DNA of 64,000 nucleotides from Scolanthus callimorphus (taxonomy: Eukaryota; Cnidaria; Anthozoa; Actiniaria; Edwardsiidae). The stretch's first letter is position 1. The number at the start of each line of letters is the position of its first letter. A model generated the notes under the pieces. It ran no database searches, was not told the DNA's origin, and saw only the letters and a list, made by a program, of their open reading frames with translations. Shown piece after piece: positions 56,849-64,000 of the stretch. A program made the position numbers and the translations under genes. The stretch covers positions 25,662,961 through 25,726,960 of the forward strand of contig CM066922.1 of assembly GCA_033964015.1 (NCBI GenBank), read 5' to 3'.

Positions 56849-57209
56849 AAAATGCAACCTATTGTGAATGCACTTTTCAAAGTGGTGAATCTGAAAGATT
56901 GAATGTTATTCATCACTGATTTTATGTTTTGATCATTTTTATGGCTTAAGGGACTTCACTATGTTCTGTTACTAAAATGTATAATAATATCCATGCCATA
57001 TGCGTTGATAAATTAGACTGGAAAAAAGAAGATCAATGTTTAAGTTTCATCAGGCTTATCGGTACCTATTCTCTTTCAATTTCAGTGATAAAGCAGCAGC
57101 CAGGGAGATGGCTCTTGGGACAGGCCATGGCATAGTAAGGCAAACACTAAAATTAACTCGATATCAACATAATTGTATTAAACGGATGGCAGAACAGATT
57201 TTGAAGTAA
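54480..57209 (+). CDS. Candidate 50-residue basic protein, join(54480..54508, 57086..57209)
   Basis: Exon 1 starts ATG at 54480 (MKRRRKTFS) and ends CTCAAG|GTAGGT in phase 2. Exon 2 begins at 57086 after a good acceptor (TATTCTCTTTCAATTTCAG) and starts with the one base needed to complete a serine codon. It then reads DKAAAREMALGTGHGIVRQ and ends KRMAEQILK, TAA at 57207-57209. The total is 153 nt. The product is very basic with a helical C-terminal half. I do not recognise it. Additional exons in the 2.6-kb intron cannot be excluded. Small size makes this tentative; the matching phases and splice sites are the support. Confidence 0.35.
54509..57085 (+). other. Intron region with repeats
   Basis: Mostly AT-rich. 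A G-rich fragment with TTAGGGGTGGACCATTAGAA (55624) looks like part of a dispersed repeat. A LINE 3' end lies at 56425-56850. Confidence 0.35.
56425..56850 (+). mobile_element. 3' fragment of a LINE with ATT-repeat tail
   Basis: The frame encodes IESVQERALRIIYGPTLTYY and ELIPLTERRAIISAKFIEKA, the C-terminal region that follows reverse transcriptase in CR1/L2-like LINEs. After a frameshift it ends with HGYSLRSGPQRAQKFRGRTD and a stop. A tail of (ATT)n at 56806-56848 closes it. Strongly 5'-truncated. Confidence 0.75.
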
Positions 57210-57496
57210 GGGGGTGGGGAGCAATAAGACAGAAAAGTTGAAAATCTGCTGAAAATTAAAGGGGCTGCTTGAAGCCCCCTCTCCTCTTCCATCCATGTGT
57301 TATGATTACTAAAATACTTTTTTGACCCCCCACCAGGAGGTTAGGCAAACCCCCTCCCCCGCACTATGCCATCATCAATAATAAGTGCTCCCTTACAGTG
57401 GTTTCTCCCCTCACTTGTTATCCGCCTAAGAGAGGAGGAAACCACTGCTTGCAGGGAACCCCCCATCTGCAGGGGACTTCAAAAGGTACAACCCCC

Positions 57497-57868
57497 CGGG
57501 GGACTCCCTATATTCGAATGCTAGGTTTGACCGTCATATTTTTTAGGGGTTGAAATCAGCAATCTGATATTTTTTAGGGGTTCTAAATAAAAAGCGGTAT
57601 GGTAAAAAAAAATACTGGTATTTTTAGGGGGTTCTCACAAGGTACAAAATATTTGAAAGAATGATCTAGTGTATTTGAAACTCGAGAGGATACATTTGAT
57701 GTATATCAAATAAACGGCCAGAATAACCTGTCAACATTGTTGGTATTTTTAGGGTATTTCCAGACTGCAGTCAATTTTTAGGGTGGAAATTTTTTCCAAC
57801 CAGGTATTTTTAGGGTCAAAATTCGAGTTTCCCAACATCCCTAGCATTTTAACCTTAGAGTCCCCCCT
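57497..57868. mobile_element. Full copy of the GGGGGACTC / TTTTTAGGG MITE family
   Basis: The left end GGGGGACTCCCTATATTCG and the right end TTAGAGTCCCCCCTC are inverted. The interior contains at least seven TTTTAGGG-type words (for example ATTTTTTAGGGGTTGAAATC). No coding potential. Confidence 0.65.
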
Positions 57869-58798
57869 CTGGGTATAACCCTCTCCTTACATTGGTATAT
57901 GTTATGTTCCAAGTCCTTCAAGAAAACTATGTATCATGAATTTAAGATGTAATATATTATATAAGTATTGTTATAACAAAGGTAGTTTTGAATGGACAAT
58001 TAATTCATGGAAAGCAACATGTACATGTAAAAGTGTGGTGTGACCCCCCCTCCCCCCTGAAATGCTCACAAATGAGAATGGCCCTCCCCTTATGGTGTTT
58101 AGATCTAGGATGCCCCTCCCCTTTGAGGCCTCAACCCACCCCTCCCCCCCCCAAAAAAAAATGTTCCTTTTCAGTGGAATTGCAATAAATATACAAAGAA
58201 GGTATGAGTAGAAAGACCAAAATTTGCAGCCACCTATTCTCTGCTCATAACATGGTTGGTATCTGTATTTTCTGGAATGACACATTTTATTAAAAATACA
58301 CTGCTCGTGTAATAAAATGTACATATATTGTGATTAATTAAAAAAACTCATGACAAATAATTCCTTTTTTCTTTATATTGCATATGTTCTTTGTTAGAAC
58401 CATTCCATTGGGAAGGGTCAATACCCTATTTTTTTCTGAAAGAGGTTCTTTATCTTACTTCCACAGGCCATGCCTATTATTAGTTTTTGGTTCAGCAACA
58501 CAGAAAAATATGTAACCGGGAGCTCCGCTTTTAGCCAGTGGCTAAATCTATATATTATAGGCCCTGCGGAAACGTCGAATTCCCTCCGAACTTCTTCTGT
58601 CGAACTTTTCATCTTTCAAATGATGCCGCTTCATTAGACCAATGTTTAGTAATAGAAAACTTTCACTATTGTTTTGGATTGGAACGGCGTGACTCTTGCA
58701 CGACGTTTGCCGTAGGCCTGGTTTCCATAAAGTCGTATCAGTCGTCCGTGAAACAATAGAAATTGGAATTATTCCATCATTGTTTCACGGTCGACTGA
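57869..58798. other. Non-coding, C-rich repeat and a hairpin
   Basis: C-rich sequence at 58040-58160 has the look of the MITE interiors at 30.6 and 41.3 kb. A hairpin with CCGTGAAACAAT and ATTGTTTCACGG lies at 58745-58790. No gene supported. Confidence 0.4.
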
Positions 58799-59263
58799 TG
58801 GCTAGTACATACGCCGCTCTTATCATGAGCCGATCCAATTCATAGTTCCGACCTGTCATTCAAAGCCATAGTTACTGTTGTTATGTCCCACAAACAAACC
58901 AGGGTTTTCCTTAAAAAAAGTCCAAAAATATTCCGATCCCGCTTAGGATTACCAGATATCCTTATCTTCAGATGATCTCAGTTTATACTGTAATAAAAGG
59001 CAAAAAGTGCTGCACATCGGACTGATTTCGTAAGTCCTGAAATACTGTTTGTGGGACAAGATCAGTTCCCGAGGGAGAATCTTTCCAGCTCTGATTGGTA
59101 TCTCCAGATAGCGTGAAATGGCTCCATTGTTTCATCGGAACTATGAATTGCAAAATCTCGATAAAACAATATTGCTCGTCCATCTCTGGTCTGCCTGTCA
59201 CCTAGACTATTCTAAATCATACCGGTTGGATCGGCTCATGATAAGAGCGGCGTATGTACTAGG
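58799..59263. mobile_element. 465-bp element, TIR CTAGTACATACGCCGCTC
   Basis: CTAGTACATACGCCGCTCTT then ATCATGAGCCGATCCAA on the left; the complement (TTGGATCGGCTCATGATAAG, GCGGCGTATGTACTAG) on the right. Near-perfect TIRs of 37 bases. Non-coding. Confidence 0.7.
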
Positions 59264-60123
59264 CCTGAGATACGGCTAATACGACTATATTGAAACAGAG
59301 TCCCTATTTTCACGCTAATTTAAAGGGGCTATCTCGCGGTGTTGTTTCAACAAAATGTTATAAAATAACACCAGCGATCTACAAGCAACTCAGAATCCTA
59401 TATTGCTACTGAAAACAGGTAGACCGTCTATTTGGCTTTTTATATAGCACTCGTCTCCAGACAAAAACATTCACGATGTTTGGAATTCCTTTACTGATAT
59501 TATGTGCAAATTCAAATATTTTATTTGGCAACTTTTCAAACTAAAAACGTAAGAAAAGCTGCTCGTGTTTCCTAATAATATTTTTTGAGGTAAGAAAAAC
59601 AAATCAGCCATTTTTTACCAAAACTTTAAGATTTTGTTGAATATCGACATACCGCATGAACGATTTCGTGTGAAGGAATGCGCTTTTTGTCGAGCCCGAT
59701 AAACAGTCTACCTGTTTCGGTAGTATATTATAAGAAAATCGAACAGATACTTATTTAGCCATTTGTTCGTAACATAACATTCGCTATCAAACTGTTCAGC
59801 CTGGTAAGAAATCAAAAAAGCCATTTCGCAACCCAATTTCATCCGCTCGATAAAACAAGAAAATACTCCAAATTTCCATTTATGTAACAGTTGAAAGGTT
59901 ATTTTAACAAACCTAGACGGCAGGAGCCACGAAACGTCTGTTTAATATTTAAGCGCTTTACAATCCAAATTTTACATATTTTATCTGCATACCATTAGCG
60001 CTACACAGTCTATGCTATATATTAGCATTTCCCTATATACATAGACGAGTATCTTGATCATTACTGTGAATTTGGCTACATTAAGCGAACTAAATTAACC
60101 CCAAATCGCGGCACGCTACCCCT
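59264..60123. other. Intergenic, no gene recognised
   Basis: AT-rich, no open frame with a recognisable domain and no repeat ends. Confidence 0.4.
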
Positions 60124-60127
60124 TTAA

Positions 60128-60823
60128 GGTTACTGAGAACCTTCGCGCACATGTTCGAAAAAAAAATCATACACGTCCTTAGTTTAACCAAAACATATCA
60201 ACCTATATATCGTTGGAAAGCTTATAGAATGGACTAGCGAACTATGGCAAAAAGAATTATTTTTTTCATAATTAGAAATTTTTTTAAGGTTTTATTAAAA
60301 ATTCGGGTGTGAGAGTTTCAAGAGATAATGCTGACGAACTGCTAGACCTTGACTCCCAAGTAACTCATTGTTTTAATCCTTAAAGGTGTTTTTCAAAAAC
60401 CGTGTCTGCGTTTTTTAAATTTTGCTTTGCTCAAAAGTTATCGAACTTTTAAATTTCGAAGGTCAAATTTTGTAGAATTTTCACGCTCTAAAAATTTAAA
60501 AAATTCATAACTTTTGAACTAAACAAAATTTAAAAAATCGCAGACACGGTTTTTGAGAAACACCTTTAAGGATTAAAACAATGTGTTACTTGGGAGTCAT
60601 GGTCCAGCAGTTCGACAGCGTTAGCTCGTGAAAATAGCACACCAAAATATTTAATCAATGCTTTAAAAAAAATTACAGGTATCAATAAGTGATTTCTTTT
60701 TGTCATAGCCCGCTAGTCCATTCTATAAGCTTTCCAACGATATATAGGTTGACATATTTTGGTTAAACTAAGGACGTGTATGATTTTGTTTTCGAACAAC
60801 GTACGCGAAGGTTCTCAGTAACC
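60128..60823. mobile_element. 696-bp near-palindrome with TTAA flanks, copy 2
   Basis: Same ends (GGTTACTGAGAACC) and TTAA flanks (60124-60127, 60824-60827) as copy 1. Arm-specific differences show that it lies in inverted orientation: its right arm matches the left arm of copy 1. Confidence 0.8.
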
Positions 60824-60879
60824 TTAAACAAGTATAACAGTGGCCGTAGGCCTTGGGTGAATCTTGTTGTTTGTACGAC

Positions 60880-61300
60880 CCTTTTTATCGACGAAGCAGA
60901 AGAAACACTTTTATTTGTAAACACAAATTCTTTTCGGCTTCACAAAAAGTCCGGCTACTTTGCTGGTGCCTTACGGCACTGCATCCTAAGGCACTGAAGC
61001 GGAGCCTTGCGCATGCGCTCTTTGTACGATCGGGATCACAATGGAAGATGAGTAAGTGAAGCACTTGACTTTCTTTACAGACATAATCTATTCTAGCATA
61101 GCTGTCGACTAAACATTTATTATTCCATCCTAAATCTTGATCCGTGGCGGAATGTTTTCTGATTATGAACGAAGACAAAATAAAACAATAATTGGTAACA
61201 CAAGTTCCAAGCCAGACACAATTAATTCCATGCATGGTGGCAAGTTCCACCCGATGCATTCACGAAACTTCAAAATCTCATTAGGGGGTCTTATTGATTG
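60880..61300 (+). repeat. Duplicated block, copy B (paralogue of 44383-45013)
   Basis: It matches copy A from AAACACAAATTC to AAAATCTCATTAGG, lacks copy A's MITE, and contains TTGCGCATGCGCTCTTTG, an NRF1-like site, followed by an ATG at 61041. Similarity resumes at 61322-61385 (GAAGCATTTCGTTCCACT). It lies just upstream of the secreted-protein gene. Confidence 0.65.
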
Positions 61301-61636
61301 ACAAGTTGAAAGACTTTTCTAGAGCGCAGTGATTTTCTAAGTCGTGCGCGAGTTACCAACGAAGCATTTCGTTCCACTCGCTTGGCAACCCGACGAGGGA
61401 TGTACATTTACACCATTCAGTTAACATCAAGAAACAAATGTCTTGAGCCGTTATATATATCGCATTCCAAAGATATGCCAGATTTTGTAGCTCTTTATGT
61501 AGTGGCATCATTTTTTCTCATCCGAATCACGTCATGTGGAATTCTCAGGGAACCAATGAGAAATCGCAAATCACCCGGTGCTCAATCATCAAGAATTGAT
61601 CACTAAGAAGAGGAATCTATGAAAAGGGAATTCATG

Positions 61637-61679
61637 CTTTATATACGGAGACCCTAAAGGAATAGCTCAAGGAGGCAAC
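61637..61679 (+). promoter_or_regulatory. TATA box and short 5' UTR of the secreted-protein gene
   Basis: TTTATATA at 61638-61645 stands 35 bases ahead of the ATG at 61680. A start site about 25-30 bases downstream would leave a 5' UTR of roughly ten bases; AAGGAGGCAAC precedes the ATG. Confidence 0.4.
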
Positions 61680-63909
61680 ATGAAGGCCCAGTGCCTTCTC
61701 CTGCTTTATTTGCTGTACCTTGTGGATCTACTTCTATGGCCAATGCTCAAGAAAACGCCCAGGATGTTTCTCGTTCACTCTTTGTGAAGGATTCTATGGG
61801 GACATGAATATCAGAATTAATGTAAGAGCGAAAGATAAAGACGGTAAAAAGGGAAAAACGATATCCACCGTTATACAAGGACAGGATCAGCGCCAAAAAA
61901 GCCTCAATGGAAAGATAGAACAAGGCAATGTAAAACACATCCAAATTGTCTCTGAAAATAGTCCACAGGAGCCGTGTTTCCAGACCTTACTAATCGATAT
62001 GACCATCATCATTGATCAGAGAACCGAGATCAAAGATTCTTGCCCGATGCCGCCTGTCGATAATGCTCCCCAATGTCTGCAATTCTCATCCGACGTTAGA
62101 CCTGTTTTTGTGTGTCCAGAAGCGTTGACAAAACTTCTGAAGGACAAAGGTGTTATTACAAGTGAGCCAAGTGAAACACCTAGAGCGAATTCCTTCGAGG
62201 CTCCTGTTTATCACATCGCGAACGATATGGCACAAGCATCCCTTGATATGGCGGATGGTCTGGTAGAGCAGTTCAACCAGGTGGTGAAAAACCGTATTAG
62301 CGTTCTCAAAGCTGCAAAAGACAACAAATTCGCTAGCACAATTGGGAAACTTGGCACGTTTTCTAGTTTTCTTAGTGCTCTTGGTCCAGCATTCAGTATT
62401 TTTAGCGGAATTATCAGCATCATTACCACATTCGCCACGCCAAATCCCTTCGACGAGATGGCCAACTATCTGACCCAGGAGTTTGACGAAGTACACAAGG
62501 AGCTCACATACATACAAATTGACATTAAAGACTTGAACGAAGTCGTGGAAAGCGGACAAAACGTCGCTGCAATGTCAACTCCAATCCGAAATATCAGATA
62601 CGTCCTGAGGGCTTATGAGCCAATGGTGAAGAGTCTCACCCAAGCTCCGGTGTGCGGATTGAAAGGTCTTCTCCAACGCCATGAGGTGGTCGAATTCATG
62701 AAGCAATATGAAAAATATGATGTGGATAACAGCCTTAGGGATCTCTACACTGTGGATTTTGGTGGTGTAGCGGAGGCTTCGTCGTTAATGACGGCGTTTA
62801 TGCGCGCTTATTGTGGAAAGTCACCTGACAGAGTCAAGATGAGGTTTTATGGATATGCCGGGTCTCTCGCACATTTTGCGTACAGGGGTATTCAGTGCCA
62901 CAAACCGAAAAGACAAAGACCAACGAACTGTGAAACCGATGATGCCGAAAGAGAAAAATGGATAAAGATGCTCTGGAAATTCACGCAGAAAGCTGACGTT
63001 CTGATGGAAGCAGTTGATAATCCCGCTCACGGTCTACAACTGCACTTGCAACCAGAACTCGACGAACTGATTAAAAAAGAAGTAGAAATAGAAAACGAAA
63101 AGGCAAAGGCACAAAAGCAAGCACATCAGCAGGAGTTTCCAGGAGTTTTTGATAAAGTATATGATTTCATCATTGCAAAGCTGTATGACAAAAATGATTG
63201 GCCCGAAGGTTGTATAATTAACCTCAGAGATGATAGAGTAGTAATTACTCAGGTAGCGCAGTTGAGACCTAATGTGCGTGTGTATGGGTCGGATTTTAAA
63301 CCTTTCGCCCTGGGTTATACATCCACGGGAGCTGCCTTGGAGAAAACTAAGTTCAAAATTAAACATGTGGGGAGGGGTAACCGTCACGAGTTAGAGACAA
63401 GCTATGACAAATATTATCCTATAATAACCGGTCACGACAGTGCTGGCAAGCCGCAATGCTATTGCCAGGAAGGCCCCAAACTCAAGGAATCCTGCAACGT
63501 GACAGCGCATTTGCTACATCCCAACGTTTTTAAACCAATCAAATGGCCTCCTCAAACATATTTCCCCGACTGGCCCTCAGGTGCATGGCCGTTCAACGAT
63601 CAAATTCTCTATTTCTTGTTCAACCCCACAAGTTATCACCTCGGTACTATCCCAGCGATGGTGCACATGCGCGTCGTTACTCCAATCACGGTTATCAAGA
63701 TGATTCCGACTTACGCTTTTTACAAAGACAAATCGTTTTTGAAGAATTTTTGCTATGAGGCCGACGTGATCGTGGCGTGTTTACATTACAGGAAATACGA
63801 CGAAGGGAGGTTGTACTATATTGAATGTGATGGCCCTGATCCGGGAAACCCCAACCGACCAGGCTATGCCGACGACTGGGAGAAGTTTGTTACATTCATA
63901 GGAGAGTAA
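61680..63909 (+). pseudogene. Secreted Cys-rich protein with helical-bundle domain; signal peptide out of frame with body
   Basis: ATG 61680 opens a frame with a leucine-rich signal peptide (MKAQCLLLLYLL...), closed by TGA near 61788. The body is in the next frame, open from 61684 and coding from about 61735 to TAA at 63907-63909. A one-base insertion-type shift near 61725-61745 separates them; an unseen splice event, a true lesion or an assembly error are the options. The body (about 725 residues) has a Cys-rich N-terminal part, a helical region with a long hydrophobic stretch (SFLSALGPAFSIFSGIISII) and FDEVHKELTYIQIDIKDL, and a C-terminal part rich in aromatic residues. The helical pattern is like that of rapunzel-type, jellyfish-toxin-type or delta-endotoxin-type bundles, but I cannot assign a family, and a toxic role is only one possibility. 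No introns are seen within the body. Confidence 0.6.
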
Positions 63910-64000
63910 ATGGAGTCGGAGTTCTCTTCTCTACCGCTTAAAGAGCCTCTGTCAGCCTCCATTTTGTCATCCTAGCAACATACCGAGACAGAGAGCATCC

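Noticed and set aside
61041..61079. First exon ATGGAAGATGA with a GTAAGT donor and a TTTCTTTACAG acceptor 28 bases on
   Set aside because: The implied intron is too short, and the next frame stops at once. The absence of roughly this segment from copy A does not match the GT-AG borders exactly.

Overview
The window looks like a piece of a cnidarian nuclear genome, most likely an anthozoan such as a stony coral. Evidence for this: genes with introns and GT-AG splice sites; AT-rich DNA crowded with nested, mostly non-autonomous transposons; a tRNA-derived SINE; Penelope, Gypsy and CR1/L2-like retroelement remains; and a HEPN/STAND/ankyrin gene of a type I associate with corals and anemones. The species call is inference. 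No rRNA gene, functional tRNA gene, CRISPR array or bacterial operon was seen.

Host-gene layout. 1-519: last coding exon of an unknown gene that runs off the left edge. 3603-5652 (+): small two-exon coiled-coil protein. 7966-8422 (-): candidate two-exon Cys-rich small protein. 12701-13841 (-): coiled-coil/KGPEV-repeat protein with a frameshift. 32711-40803 (-): the main gene, read here as two exons that join in frame to give 1,986 residues: an N-terminal HEPN-like domain of the DZIP3/CXorf38 type, a coiled coil, a hydrophobic segment, a STAND/NACHT-type P-loop NTPase and two blocks of ankyrin repeats. 54480-57209 (+): candidate 50-residue basic protein from two exons. 61680-63909 (+): secreted cysteine-rich protein behind a TATA box, with its signal peptide in a different frame from the body.

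The rest is mainly transposon strata. 5.8-7.9 kb: small inverted and tandem repeats and an 84-bp satellite carrying a TAA-flanked MITE. 8.7-11.1 kb: a 5'-truncated LINE. 11.1-12.6 kb: foldback elements and more of the satellite, one element sitting in it with a 6-bp duplication. 14-19.4 kb: three MITEs, then a 3.66-kb near-palindrome with a 7-bp duplication. 19.8-20.3 kb: MITE plus SINE. 21.7 kb: MITE with a 9-bp duplication. 22.3-25.6 kb: Gypsy remnant whose pol 3' end has expanded into fifteen 143-bp units. 27.0-30.3 kb: a TIR element enclosing Penelope debris. 37.7-39.8 kb: the main gene's intron, packed with MITEs. 41-46 kb: further MITEs and a duplicated block. 46.2-52.9 kb: a large degenerate TIR relic containing a DUF6589-like gene fragment and a 693-bp TTAA palindrome. 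53.3-54.0 kb: 205-bp tandem array. 56.4 kb: LINE 3' end. 60.1 kb: second TTAA palindrome.

The most interesting candidate system is the HEPN-membrane-STAND-ankyrin gene. It combines a possible RNase effector (an R-N-x3-H motif is present), a possible membrane anchor, a nucleotide switch and a ligand-binding repeat array, which is the layout of an innate immune or regulated-death receptor. Several insertions can be dated relative to their hosts because empty sites survive in related repeat copies inside the same window.
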